From: Alphaproteobacteria bacterium
Lineage (GTDB): Bacteria; Pseudomonadota; Alphaproteobacteria; Rhodospirillales; WMHbin7
Reading direction: 5' to 3'
Assembly (NCBI GenBank): GCA_015231795.1
Contig: JADGAX010000006.1
Location: 1-64,000 of the forward strand
Length of the DNA stretch: 64,000 bases
Within the stretch, counting starts at the first letter, position 1. Every line of letters starts with the position of its first letter. The position numbers and the translations under genes are program-made. The notes beneath the pieces are model-generated. The model was not told the DNA's origin, ran no database searches, and saw only the letters and a program-made list of their open reading frames with translations. This document shows, in pieces, positions 8,380 to 16,947 of the stretch.

Positions 8380-9660
8380 TCACTCCTGAGCAGACTCCAG
8401 GCGGTCCTTGTAGGCCTCGAAAGCTCGCAGGAACTCGTCTTGTTTGTCGAGCATGGTGGAAAGGTGAATGCCATAATAGTGAGGTGGCTCGGCCACGTAG
8501 GGCTCCCTCATCGGCTTGCCATCTTTTCGTATATCCACAACCTTCCCGCCAACGACTTCGGCAATATCGCTGAAGTAGGCCATATCCGCATCAATCCTGC
8601 CAATATCCCGCCCTCTCCTGGCCGTGTAGCAAGTAAAGTACGGAGTTCCTTTCGGCTCACCCCAGCCTGCTTCCGCATAGATATGTCCTAAAGGCGCGTC
8701 GCCTTGCTCAGTTCTTAAGATCAACTTCATGCCACGTCCAAATAGGTAATAGGCATTCAGGGTCTCCGACATTTTGTCGAGGAAAGTCTGTAGCCGCTCG
8801 GACATGCCGGGTGCCAGCTTCGCAAGAGTTTCAAAAAACTCGTCACTGCTGATGGAATAACGTTGCGAGACCGCTCCGACCAACCTCTTGCCGTCATTCT
8901 CCAGCGGCGCAACTTCGACACGCCCGTCGCTGGCAATCCGGACGATGCCGCGTTCGATCAGAACGGTACGGGCCATGACGCTTGGCAGGACCAAATGGCC
9001 GCCCATGGATTGCGAAAGCGCATACACCGCCATTTCGACAAGCCCTAGCGTGAAGTGAGAACCCGCATGATCCTGCAAGAAGCCGGTCAGGGTTTCAACG
9101 TCTTCCCTTATGCCGTCGCCGACGATCAACAAGAGTATCCGACCCAGCCGCAGATTCCTGGAAACCGCGTCGATGAAGGAAACTTCGTCGCCGCCCTGTT
9201 CTCTTGTCACGATGTCGAACAAGGACTTTTCCGTCTTCCCGCGATTTGCCTTCGCAATCGCCGCTTCAAGGTCTTGATAGGACCAATCCGACATGCTGTG
9301 TGCATAGTCGATGGCCTGCATGACTACCTCGCGCCGGGCTTGCGGATTGCGCCACAGCTTGCATTCGACCAGAACGATATCACCATCCGGCGTCATGAAC
9401 AGATTATCGGCGTATCCCGCTGTCGTCGGAAGCTCCATGCAGACGGGCACCACTTCCTCAAACCTCGGTTCGATATCCGTAATCGGTAGGGACTGGGGAA
9501 ATGAGTAAATGAGCCTTTGCAGCCACCCCTCGTCATACGATTTTCCCTCGTTACCTTGGGTGAGAGAGACCCTTCGCAAAACTCGCGCCGTTTCAAAATC
9601 ATCTAGGTCGTCAATGGTGACTGGCAACCCCTGTCGGCGCCGCTCGAATTCGCCACTCAT
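8380..9660 (-). CDS. PD-(D/E)XK nuclease-like protein of unknown function
   Basis: The 426-residue protein contains a restriction-endonuclease-like core: YADNLFMTPDGDIVLVECKLWRNPQARREVV, in which the Asp of YADN and the Glu/Lys of VECK fit the D...ExK active site, followed by a helix with Gln (VVMQAIDYA). An Arg/Glu-rich N-terminal part (about 1-95) precedes it, and about 250 unassigned residues follow. The fold call rests on this motif; the activity is not shown. The start at 9660 is preceded by GGGGGAT. It is the first gene of the operon inside the ychF-flanked insert, followed by two lipoproteins. A role in DNA degradation or defence is possible but unproven. Confidence 0.65.
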   Translation of the reverse strand: MSGEFERRRQGLPVTIDDLDDFETARVLRRVSLTQGNEGKSYDEGWLQRLIYSFPQSLPITDIEPRFEEVVPVCMELPTTAGYADNLFMTPDGDIVLVECKLWRNPQARREVVMQAIDYAHSMSDWSYQDLEAAIAKANRGKTEKSLFDIVTREQGGDEVSFIDAVSRNLRLGRILLLIVGDGIREDVETLTGFLQDHAGSHFTLGLVEMAVYALSQSMGGHLVLPSVMARTVLIERGIVRIASDGRVEVAPLENDGKRLVGAVSQRYSISSDEFFETLAKLAPGMSERLQTFLDKMSETLNAYYLFGRGMKLILRTEQGDAPLGHIYAEAGWGEPKGTPYFTCYTARRGRDIGRIDADMAYFSDIAEVVGGKVVDIRKDGKPMREPYVAEPPHYYGIHLSTMLDKQDEFLRAFEAYKDRLESAQE

Positions 9661-9915
9661 CGCTTTATCCCCCCAAGACCACAACTCAGCAGCACTCGGA
9701 ATAATATACATAACGTTTTATACAACCAAGGATTTGTTTTGCGTTACCAGCCATTGCTGTTTGAGGATTGGCAATAAACCTTCCCGTATACTGTTATCCT
9801 CGCGTACTATTCGTAGTCGCAATCTTCCCAATAGCCGCCCTTGCCGCTGCCCAGATGGGCGAAGCTGCCAGTCAGTTCGATCCGCATCACGTATTTCGCC
9901 ATCTTGTATCAAAGC

Positions 9916-10280
9916 TGGCGCAGTTGGCCAGCGACGACGACAAGCGCGAATTCCTGGCCGCCCTTGGCCTGGACGAAACCGGACTGGCCCGCGTGATCCG
10001 CACCGGCTACGAGTTGCTGCATCTGGTCACCTTCTTCACCGTCGGCCCCAAAGAGGCCCGCGCCTGGACCGTGCACAAGGGCGCCAAAGCCCCCGAAGCC
10101 GCGGGCGCCATCCATACCGATTTCGAGCGCGGCTTCATCCGCGCCGAAACCATCGCCTTCGACGACTTCGTCTCGCTGGGCGGCGAAACGCCCTGCAAGG
10201 AAGCGGGCAAGATGCGACTGGAAGGCAAGGAATATGTCGTCGCCGACGGCGACATATTCCATTTCCTGTTTAATGTGTAG
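9916..10280 (+). pseudogene. Duplicated 3' fragment of ychF (TGS-domain end)
   Basis: This is the second copy of the ychF 3' end (see 7268-7632), matching at 364 of 365 bases and encoding about the last 120 residues including the TGS domain and stop. It is open back to an ATG at 9768, but the added residues are unrelated to YchF and no ribosome-binding site is evident, so a functional product is unlikely. The one mismatch is synonymous or near-synonymous (ATC to ATA, Ile). Near-identity implies a recent duplication or gene conversion with the intact ychF. Confidence 0.9.
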
Positions 10281-10284
10281 TCCA

Positions 10285-10983
10285 CTACTTCGTGAAATCG
10301 AGCTGGGCGGCGCCCAGAATGGCGCCCTGATTCTTTTCTTGCAGCAGCAGGGCGACCGCCTTGGCGTCAGCGGGCAAGGACGCAAGGGGATAAGTTAGGC
10401 GCGCCGCCTGCCCCTTCCATGCCCCAAGATGCTCAAGCCCGCGCACGATATTGTATTCTTGCAAACGACGCCCTGAATTTTCGCCCCGACCGACCGGCGT
10501 TTCCGCTTTTGGAAGATAGGCGACAAGAAGTATATCGGCAGGAATGGCCGCAGACGCTTGGTCGATCTCAATGTTCAATTCCGACCCGACAATGGCCAAC
10601 CGAACCGCGACGCCTTCTCTTTTGGTTGAAAGCAGAGCCTGCGCGCGGCGACGATCCGAGCCGACCAAATCATTCACCCCATCGATCACCATCTGCGGCG
10701 TATAGACCGAGCGTAGGGACAGGCGGGTTTTATAGGTCTTCTGGCGTTCGACCGCCTCGGGCATGGAATAGCGGTCCTTCCAGCCGATATAGTCCCAATA
10801 GCTGACATGGTAGGCTAGGGCCACCACATCCTTGCGCTGGGCCAACTCGCCCAGAAAGGCGTCGGCCGGCGGGCATGAACTGCATCCTTGCGAAGTAAAC
10901 AGCTCAACCACCGCCGGCCTGTCGGTCGCCAGGACTTCATGCGACGCCATTACTATCACCAGCATGGCTATCAGGCGTTTCAT
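10285..10983 (-). CDS. DUF1223 family secreted thioredoxin-like protein
   Basis: The 232-residue product has a signal peptide (MKRLIAMLVIVMASHEVLA) and then VELFTSQGCSSCPPADAFLGEL, the characteristic CxxC-bearing start of DUF1223, followed by AYHVSYWDYIGWKDRYS and YTPQMVIDG, also family hallmarks. These proteins have a thioredoxin-like fold and are presumed periplasmic; their reaction is not established. The gene is convergent with the duplicated ychF end. Upstream on the same strand, 26 bases away, is the MXKDX-repeat gene. Confidence 0.9.
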   Translation of the reverse strand: MKRLIAMLVIVMASHEVLATDRPAVVELFTSQGCSSCPPADAFLGELAQRKDVVALAYHVSYWDYIGWKDRYSMPEAVERQKTYKTRLSLRSVYTPQMVIDGVNDLVGSDRRRAQALLSTKREGVAVRLAIVGSELNIEIDQASAAIPADILLVAYLPKAETPVGRGENSGRRLQEYNIVRGLEHLGAWKGQAARLTYPLASLPADAKAVALLLQEKNQGAILGAAQLDFTK

Positions 10984-11009
10984 CGTCCTGGCCGCCCTTG
11001 CGCCATCCG

Positions 11010-11267
11010 TTACATCTTCTTGTCCATCTTGTCCTTCTTGTCCATGGCGTCCTTCTTCATGGAGTCCGGCTTCTCCATGCTGTCCTTCTTCTCCATGGGT
11101 TCCTTCATCATGGAATCCTTCTTTTCCATCCCCTCTTTCTTCATGCCGTCCTTCTTGTCCATGCTTTCCTTTTCCGGCGCGCCGTATTGCGCCTGCGCAG
11201 GGACAACGGTCGCCGCCAAAAGCATGGCCGCCAAAATTGCTGGAATCGTCAATATACGTGCCTGCAT
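11010..11267 (-). CDS. Pentapeptide MXKDX-repeat secreted protein
   Basis: The 85-residue product has a signal peptide ending near AQAQ and a mature part made almost entirely of Met, Lys, Asp and Glu in imperfect repeats with a Met every five or six residues (MEKKDS, MEKPDS, MKKDA, MDKKD). This matches the small bacterial family of MXKDX pentapeptide-repeat proteins, whose role is not known to me. The start at 11267 is preceded by AGGAGG at 5-base spacing; the longer frame to 11303 lacks this. It precedes the DUF1223 gene on the same strand. Confidence 0.82.
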   Translation of the reverse strand: MQARILTIPAILAAMLLAATVVPAQAQYGAPEKESMDKKDGMKKEGMEKKDSMMKEPMEKKDSMEKPDSMKKDAMDKKDKMDKKM

Positions 11268-11390
11268 TGAAGCCTCCTGTCGATGGATCCAGGCGGCCCG
11301 CAAGCGCAGGCCCGCCGAAGAGATGCGATACCCTTCACATGGTCTTTCGCAACCTTGCGGCCCAGGGTTACAGGCGGAAGATAATTTTGT

Positions 11391-11993
11391 TCAGGAAGAC
11401 CGGCTCAGACCGGCAACGAAATTGACAATCAGCGTTCTGACAAGACTGTCTTGCTTGCAGGATGTCACAATGTCGAGCTTGCCGCTGGAGGCCAGCGATC
11501 CGATGCCATGCAGGCTGGCCCACAGCACCAAGGCAGCCTCGGCCCTTTTCTGACCTTGCCTTGGTCCGAACAGAGGTGCCAGGGCGGCCTCGACCTTTTG
11601 CAGCAATTCCTGAACGCGCGCATTGAACCAGTCGGGAAGCGGGTTGTCCTCGCCCAGCCGGTATTCGAACAACAATTCCCACAGGCGGGGATGCCGTTCC
11701 AGAAACGACAGATAGGCCATGGCCTGGGCCAGCAGATCGTCTTCCGGTTTACCTGACAAACGCACGCCAGCCAGGGCCTGGTCCAGCATGGCCAGGGTTT
11801 GCGCATTCAACTGCACGACCAGATCGTCTTGATTGGCAAACAGATTATAGAGCGTGCCCGGCGAATAGCCGATGACCTCGGCCACCCGCCTGGCCGTCAG
11901 GGCCTTGAAGCCGTCGCGCTCCACCAATTGGCGGGCAGCCGACAAAATCAGCTCGTGCAGTTCTTCGCGGCTGTGATCGGAACGGCGGGCCAT
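11391..11993 (-). CDS. TetR-family transcriptional regulator
   Basis: The 200-residue protein has an N-terminal TetR helix-turn-helix (about 12-60: LILSAARQLVERDGFKALTARRVAEVIGYSPGTLYNLFANQDDL) and a helical ligand-binding domain. It is divergent from the amidohydrolase and the acyltransferase fusion. The 122-bp gap between them contains three copies of a 13-bp near-palindrome, the expected operators for autoregulation and control of the divergent operon. Given its targets, a lipid-like or acyl ligand is possible but not shown. Confidence 0.92.
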   Translation of the reverse strand: MARRSDHSREELHELILSAARQLVERDGFKALTARRVAEVIGYSPGTLYNLFANQDDLVVQLNAQTLAMLDQALAGVRLSGKPEDDLLAQAMAYLSFLERHPRLWELLFEYRLGEDNPLPDWFNARVQELLQKVEAALAPLFGPRQGQKRAEAALVLWASLHGIGSLASSGKLDIVTSCKQDSLVRTLIVNFVAGLSRSS

Positions 11994-12013
11994 GAAGTCC
12001 CCTTTCGGAAAAA

Positions 12014-12085
12014 TGTACGCTGTTCAAAAAAATATATTGAACGACGTTCAGTTACAAGCTATATTCGGATTATGAACGCTGTTCA
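12014..12085. promoter_or_regulatory. Three operator repeats between tetR-type gene and amidohydrolase
   Basis: Three 13-bp sites share the form TGAACNNNGTTCA: TGTACGCTGTTCA at 12014-12026, TGAACGACGTTCA at 12038-12050 and TGAACGCTGTTCA at 12073-12085. The last two are perfect in their five-base arms and the first differs by one base. They fill the divergent intergenic region, which is AT-rich between sites (aatatatt) and must hold both promoters. Binding by the adjacent TetR protein is inferred. Confidence 0.75.
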
Positions 12086-12115
12086 ATATATTGGATTGAT
12101 CAGAGGAGGCGCAAT

Positions 12116-13366
12116 ATGGGAACTTCATTGACCATCGCCGTACCCGCAGCAATCGCCCTGGGTGTGCTTATGATGACGTCATCCGCCAATGCCGCCATTC
12201 GAAACAATGGCCTTAGCGACAAGGCCCAGACCCTGCTCGAACAATCCTTCCAAGGCCTTGAAGGGCAAGAACTGGTCGATTACCACGCTCATATGCTGGG
12301 GCTGGGCGTGGGCGGCACCGGCGCTTCGGTCAATCCAAAGCTGCTAAGCTGGCGCCATCCTGTGGCCCGTCTGAAGGCCAAGATATTCTTCAAAAGCTCG
12401 GGCATTCAAAGCGAGGCCGACGCCGACCGTCAATATGTCGAGCGTCTTCGCCAGTTGGCGGGCGAATTTCCCCGGCCCAAAAAACTGGTCATTCTGGCGT
12501 TCGATTACCGGCGCGGAAAAAATGGCCACATCTTGCAAGACGACAGCGAGTTTCACACGCCCAGCGATTATGTGCTGGATCTGTCCATGCGCCATCCCGA
12601 ACATTTCATCCCGGCTGTCTCGGTGCATCCTTACGATCCAGAAGCGCTTTCCAAGCTGGAAATCTATGCAAACCAAGGGGTGCGCATCGTCAAATGGCTG
12701 CCCAACGCCCAGGGTATGGACCCTTCCGACCCCGCCATCGATCCCTATTACCGGCTGATGGCCAAGCACGACATGATCTTGCTGTGCCATACCGGGGAAG
12801 AATCGGCGGTGCATTCCCCGGACGATCAACGGCTGGGCAATCCGCTGCTGCTGCGCCGGGCGCTGGATAATGGGGTACGGGTGATTCTGGCCCATGCGGG
12901 CAATCGCGGCATGAACGAGGATTTGGACAATCCCGGACGGCAAGCCCGCAATTTCGATCTGTGGCTGCGCATGATGGACGACCCCAGATACGAACATCTC
13001 CTGTTCTCGGACATCTCGGCCATCACCCAGACCATCCGCAGCCACAAGGATTTGCGCATTTTGCTGGAACGCGCCGACTTGCATTCCCGTCTGGTCAATG
13101 GCAGCGACTATCCCCTGCCCGCCATCGACATCTTCATCCAGCCATGGCTTTTGCAAATGGGTGGTTTCATCACCAATCAGGAGCGCAAGTCCTTGAACGA
13201 AATCCGCCGACACAATCCGCTGCTGTTCGACTTCGCCCTGAAGCGCACGATGAAACATCCTAAAACCGGCGCCAAGTTCCCGACCCAGCTGTTCGCCGCC
13301 CATCCCGCCCTTGCCGGGCTGGCAGAACCCCTGCACAATCCAAGCGTCGCCAAGGGGGAGAAGTGA
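12116..13366 (+). CDS. Secreted amidohydrolase-family protein
   Basis: The 416-residue protein has a signal peptide (MGTSLTIAVPAAIALGVLMM, cleavage near ANA) and an amidohydrolase TIM-barrel: VDYHAHM (metal-binding HxH, about 57-63), VRIVKWLPNAQGMDP, ILLCHTGEE, ILAHAGNRGM and NGSDYPLP (metal-binding Asp near the C-terminal end of the barrel). The substrate is unknown; the closest general class is the amidohydrolase-2 type metal-dependent hydrolases. ATG follows AGGAGG. The stop overlaps the ribosome-binding region of the next gene, whose ATG is one base away, so the pair is co-translated under the divergent TetR operators. Confidence 0.85.
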   Translation: MGTSLTIAVPAAIALGVLMMTSSANAAIRNNGLSDKAQTLLEQSFQGLEGQELVDYHAHMLGLGVGGTGASVNPKLLSWRHPVARLKAKIFFKSSGIQSEADADRQYVERLRQLAGEFPRPKKLVILAFDYRRGKNGHILQDDSEFHTPSDYVLDLSMRHPEHFIPAVSVHPYDPEALSKLEIYANQGVRIVKWLPNAQGMDPSDPAIDPYYRLMAKHDMILLCHTGEESAVHSPDDQRLGNPLLLRRALDNGVRVILAHAGNRGMNEDLDNPGRQARNFDLWLRMMDDPRYEHLLFSDISAITQTIRSHKDLRILLERADLHSRLVNGSDYPLPAIDIFIQPWLLQMGGFITNQERKSLNEIRRHNPLLFDFALKRTMKHPKTGAKFPTQLFAAHPALAGLAEPLHNPSVAKGEK

Positions 13367-13367
13367 C

Positions 13368-16300
13368 ATGACCTCGGATTTGACCAGCGTGCTGTTCAAG
13401 CGCCGCTTCTGGCCGCTGTTCGTCAGCCAGTTCCTGGGGGCGGCCAACGACAATCTATTCAAGAACGCGATGGCCATCCTGGTCATCTACCGTTTAAGCG
13501 AACAATCGCCCATCGCGCCGCAAATTCTGGTCACGCTGGCGGCTGGCATCTTCATCCTGCCCTTCTTTCTCTTCTCGGCCACGGCAGGCCAAATCGCCGA
13601 CCGCTTCGAGAAATCCTTCCTGATCCGCATCATCAAGTTCGCCGAAATCCTGGTCGCCTGCCTGGGCGCCTGGGCGCTGCTGATCCCCAGCGTGGTGGGC
13701 ATGGTCTGCGTCCTGTTCTTGCTGGGCGTTCAGGCGGCCTTCTTCGGCCCCTTGAAATACGCCATCATCCCCGAGCAGTTGGAAGAGAACGAACTGGTCA
13801 GCGGCAACGCCGCCATCGAGGGCGGCACGTTCCTGGCGATCCTACTGGGCACCATCGCGGGCGGCGTTCTGATCTTGCAGAATGGCGGCACCGTGATCAT
13901 CGCCGTCCTGGTCATCTGCCTAGCGGCTCTGGGCTTTGCCGCCAGCCTGTTCCTGCCCAAGGCGCATCCCGGCAACGCTTCGGTGCGCATCAACCCGAAT
14001 TTCGCGGGCGAAACCCTGCATGTGCTGGGCATGATCCGCCGCCAGCGCGCCATCTTCCTGTCGGTGCTGGGCATTTCCTGGTTCTGGCTGGTCGGCGCCA
14101 CCTATCTGTCGCAATTTCCCGCCTTCGCCAAGGACGTGCTGAACGCCGACGAGCAGGCGGTAACCTTGATGCTGACCATCTTCTCGGTCGGCATCGGCAT
14201 TGGATCGATGATCTGCACCCGCCTGCTGAAAGGCGAAATCTCGGCCCGCTTCGTGCCTTTCGCCGCCCTGGCCATGGCCCTGTTCGCCTTCGACCTGTGG
14301 CTGACCAGCCGCGCCATGACGGCTGGCGGAACCAACGCCATCCGGCCCCTGCTCGACTTCCTGGGCGACTTTTCGTCCTGGCGCGTGCTGGCCGATCTGC
14401 TGCTGCTGGCCATCGCGGGCGGCATCTACATCGTGCCGCTGTACACGATCTTGCAATCGCGCAGCCTGGAGAGCGAACGGGCGCGCATCATCGGCGCCAA
14501 CAATATCGTAAACGCCGCCTTCATGGTGCTGGCGGCAGGGGCCAGCGCCGCCATGCTGTCCATGGGATTCTCGGTGCCCGAGGTGTTTCTGACCATCGCG
14601 GCGGCGACGCTGGTGGTGGCGGTCTATATCTGCGGCCTGCTGCCCGACGCTTTCTTGAAGGGCGTTTTCTCATGGCTTCTGAGCCGCCTGTACGGCGTCG
14701 AGGTCAAGGGCATTGAGAATCTGAAATCCATCGGCAACAAGGCGGTGATCGTGGTCAATCACGTCTCGTTCCTGGATGCCGTGCTGATGGCCGCCTTCCT
14801 GCCCATGAAGCCGACTTTCGCCATCAACAGCTTCATAGCAAGGCTGTGGTGGGTGAAGCCCTTTTTGTCGGTGGTCGATGCCTATCCGATGGACCCCACC
14901 AATCCGATGTCGACCAAGGGCCTGATCCACGCCGTGCAGGAGGGCCGCAGCTGCGTCATTTTCCCCGAAGGCCGCATCACCGTGACCGGGGCCTTGATGA
15001 AGATCTACGAAGGCCCCGGCATGATCGCCGATAAGGCGCAAGCCCCCATCGTCCCGGTGCGCATCGACGGCGCGCAGTTCACGCCCTTCTCGCGGCTGAA
15101 GGGCAAGATCAAGCTGCGCTGGTTTCCCCATATCACGATCACCATTCTGCCGCCCTGCCGCTTCGATTTGCCCGAAGAGATCAAGGGACGCGCGCGCCGC
15201 CAGAAGGTCGGCGTCGCCCTTTACGACGTGATGTCGCGCATGATGTTCGAAACGACAAACAGCCAGCGCACCTTGTTCGAGTCCTTGCTGGACGCCAAGC
15301 GCACCCATGGCGGCGATGCCTTGGCCTGTGAGGACATCAACCGCAAGCCCCTCAGCTACGACCGCCTAATCATAGGGGCCATCGCCCTGGGGCGGCGGAT
15401 TTGCGAAGGCACGGCGCAGGGCGAAGCGCTGGGCCTGATGCTGCCCAATTCCAATGCCGCCGCCGCCGCCTTCTTTGCGGCGCAGTCGCAAGCGCGCGTT
15501 CCGGCCATGCTTAATTTCTCCACCGGGGCGGCCAATGTTCTGTCGGCTTGCGAAACCGCCAGCGTCAAAACCGTGATCACGTCTCGCCGCTTCATCGAAC
15601 AAGCCCGTCTGGGCGTTCTGGCCGAAGCGCTGGAGGCCAAGGTCAGGCTTATTTATCTGGAAGACGTCAAGGATGCGATGGGATTGTCCGACAAGTTCTA
15701 CGGCCTGCTGGCCAGCTTGTTCGCGCGCAAAATCGTCAAACGCCAAGACATCTCGCCGCAAGCGCCTGCGGTGATTTTGTTTACCTCGGGTTCCGAAGGA
15801 ACGCCCAAAGGCGTGGTGCTGTCGCATGTCAACCTGCTGGCCAATCTTTCCCAGATCGCGGCCCGCGTCGCTTTTTCCTCGACCGATATCGTCTTCAACG
15901 CCCTGCCCATCTTCCATTCCTTCGGCCTGACCGGCGGCATGCTGCTGCCCATCTTGTCGGGCATCAAGACGTTCTTATATCCATCGCCGCTTCATTACCG
16001 CATCGTGCCCGAGATGGTCTACGACACCAACGCCACCATCATGTTCGGCACCGACACCTTCCTGGCAGGCTATGCGCGGGTGGCCTCGCCCTATGATTTC
16101 TACAGCGTGCGCTATATCTTTGCGGGCGCCGAGAAAGTGAAAGACGAAACCAGGCGCATCTGGATGGAAAAATTCGGCGTGCGTATCCTGGAAGGTTATG
16201 GCGCCACCGAAACCGCCCCCGTGATCGCCGTCAACACGCCCATGCATTTCAAGGCGGGAACGGTGGGGCGTATTCTGCCCGGCATCGACTACCGGCTTGA

Positions 16301-16811
16301 ACAAATGCCGGGCGTCCCCGAGGGCGGAAGGCTGTGGGTGAAGGGACCCAACATCATGCTGGGCTACTACCGCGCCGAAAAGCCGGGCCTGCTTGAACCT
16401 TTGAATGATGGCTGGTACGACACCGGCGACATCGTTTCCATCGACGAGTTGGGCTTTGTGCGCATCCTGGGCCGCGCCAAGCGATTCGCCAAGATCGCCG
16501 GAGAAATGATCTCGCTTGGCAAGGTGGAAGGCGAGATCGCCGCCCTATGGCCGCAGCAGCATCATGCCGTGATCGCCCTGCCCGACGAGCGCAAGGGCGA
16601 ACAGCTGATCTTGATCACAGAAAACCAATCCGCCGCCCGCGACGCCATCCTGGCCCATTTTCGCGCCCAGGGCTTGTCAGAACTGATGGCCCCCAAGGCG
16701 ATCTTGAAAGTGGATCGTCTGCCCATCTTGGGAACCGGCAAAACCGACTATCTGGGCGTAAAGGCCCTGGCCGAAGCCTTTGTCAGCCCGGCGACAGACG
16801 GAGAGAATTAG
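13368..16811 (+). CDS. MFS / PlsC acyltransferase / acyl-ACP synthetase fusion (Aas-like)
   Basis: The 1147-residue inner-membrane protein has three parts. Residues about 1-430 form an MFS-type membrane domain (LplT-like lysophospholipid flippase). About 440-640 form a PlsC acyltransferase with NHVSFLDA (HX4D) and FPEGRIT. About 650-1147 form an AMP-dependent acyl-ACP/CoA synthetase with LFTSGSEGTPKGVVLSH, GYGATETAP and WYDTGDI. Together they would import lysophospholipid, activate a fatty acid and reacylate, as LplT plus Aas do in E. coli. The ATG at 13368 follows AAGGGGGAG and lies one base after the amidohydrolase stop. A bidirectional terminator follows. Confidence 0.93.
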   Translation: MTSDLTSVLFKRRFWPLFVSQFLGAANDNLFKNAMAILVIYRLSEQSPIAPQILVTLAAGIFILPFFLFSATAGQIADRFEKSFLIRIIKFAEILVACLGAWALLIPSVVGMVCVLFLLGVQAAFFGPLKYAIIPEQLEENELVSGNAAIEGGTFLAILLGTIAGGVLILQNGGTVIIAVLVICLAALGFAASLFLPKAHPGNASVRINPNFAGETLHVLGMIRRQRAIFLSVLGISWFWLVGATYLSQFPAFAKDVLNADEQAVTLMLTIFSVGIGIGSMICTRLLKGEISARFVPFAALAMALFAFDLWLTSRAMTAGGTNAIRPLLDFLGDFSSWRVLADLLLLAIAGGIYIVPLYTILQSRSLESERARIIGANNIVNAAFMVLAAGASAAMLSMGFSVPEVFLTIAAATLVVAVYICGLLPDAFLKGVFSWLLSRLYGVEVKGIENLKSIGNKAVIVVNHVSFLDAVLMAAFLPMKPTFAINSFIARLWWVKPFLSVVDAYPMDPTNPMSTKGLIHAVQEGRSCVIFPEGRITVTGALMKIYEGPGMIADKAQAPIVPVRIDGAQFTPFSRLKGKIKLRWFPHITITILPPCRFDLPEEIKGRARRQKVGVALYDVMSRMMFETTNSQRTLFESLLDAKRTHGGDALACEDINRKPLSYDRLIIGAIALGRRICEGTAQGEALGLMLPNSNAAAAAFFAAQSQARVPAMLNFSTGAANVLSACETASVKTVITSRRFIEQARLGVLAEALEAKVRLIYLEDVKDAMGLSDKFYGLLASLFARKIVKRQDISPQAPAVILFTSGSEGTPKGVVLSHVNLLANLSQIAARVAFSSTDIVFNALPIFHSFGLTGGMLLPILSGIKTFLYPSPLHYRIVPEMVYDTNATIMFGTDTFLAGYARVASPYDFYSVRYIFAGAEKVKDETRRIWMEKFGVRILEGYGATETAPVIAVNTPMHFKAGTVGRILPGIDYRLEQMPGVPEGGRLWVKGPNIMLGYYRAEKPGLLEPLNDGWYDTGDIVSIDELGFVRILGRAKRFAKIAGEMISLGKVEGEIAALWPQQHHAVIALPDERKGEQLILITENQSAARDAILAHFRAQGLSELMAPKAILKVDRLPILGTGKTDYLGVKALAEAFVSPATDGEN

Positions 16812-16831
16812 CGGCCCGGCCAATAAAAATG

Positions 16832-16868
16832 AAAAAACCCGTCAATTCAGCGAATTAACGGGTTTTTT
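16832..16868. terminator. Bidirectional intrinsic terminator
   Basis: A perfect 11-bp inverted repeat (AAAAAACCCGT ... ACGGGTTTTTT) encloses a 15-base loop, giving a T-run on either strand. It lies between the Aas-like gene and the 3' end of tRNA-Lys, so it can terminate both convergent transcripts. Confidence 0.9.
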
Positions 16869-16871
16869 AGG

Positions 16872-16947
<76 letters not shown>

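Larger units (their letters stand above)
7633..9915. mobile_element. Putative inserted segment bounded by duplicated ychF 3' ends
   Basis: This 2283-bp segment lies between the ychF stop codon and the second copy of the ychF 3' end. It carries three same-strand (minus) genes: a PD-(D/E)XK-like protein and two lipoproteins. Its base composition is visibly more AT-rich than ychF or the dcw genes, mostly in the lipoprotein genes and the 9661-9910 leader. No integrase, transposase or terminal inverted repeat is seen. Without it, ychF would be convergent with the DUF1223 gene with 4 bases between stop codons. Insertion by an element that targets or captures the ychF 3' end is an inference. Confidence 0.5.

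Noticed and set aside
9768-10280. A 170-codon frame that could be read as a second YchF-like protein
   Set aside because: Only the last 120 residues match YchF; the first 50 are unrelated, there is no GTPase domain and no ribosome-binding site. Treated as a duplicated gene fragment.
11010-11200. Short tandem repeats considered as a CRISPR array
   Set aside because: The periodicity is 15-18 bases and matches codons of the MXKDX protein; there are no spacers. No CRISPR array was seen anywhere in the window.
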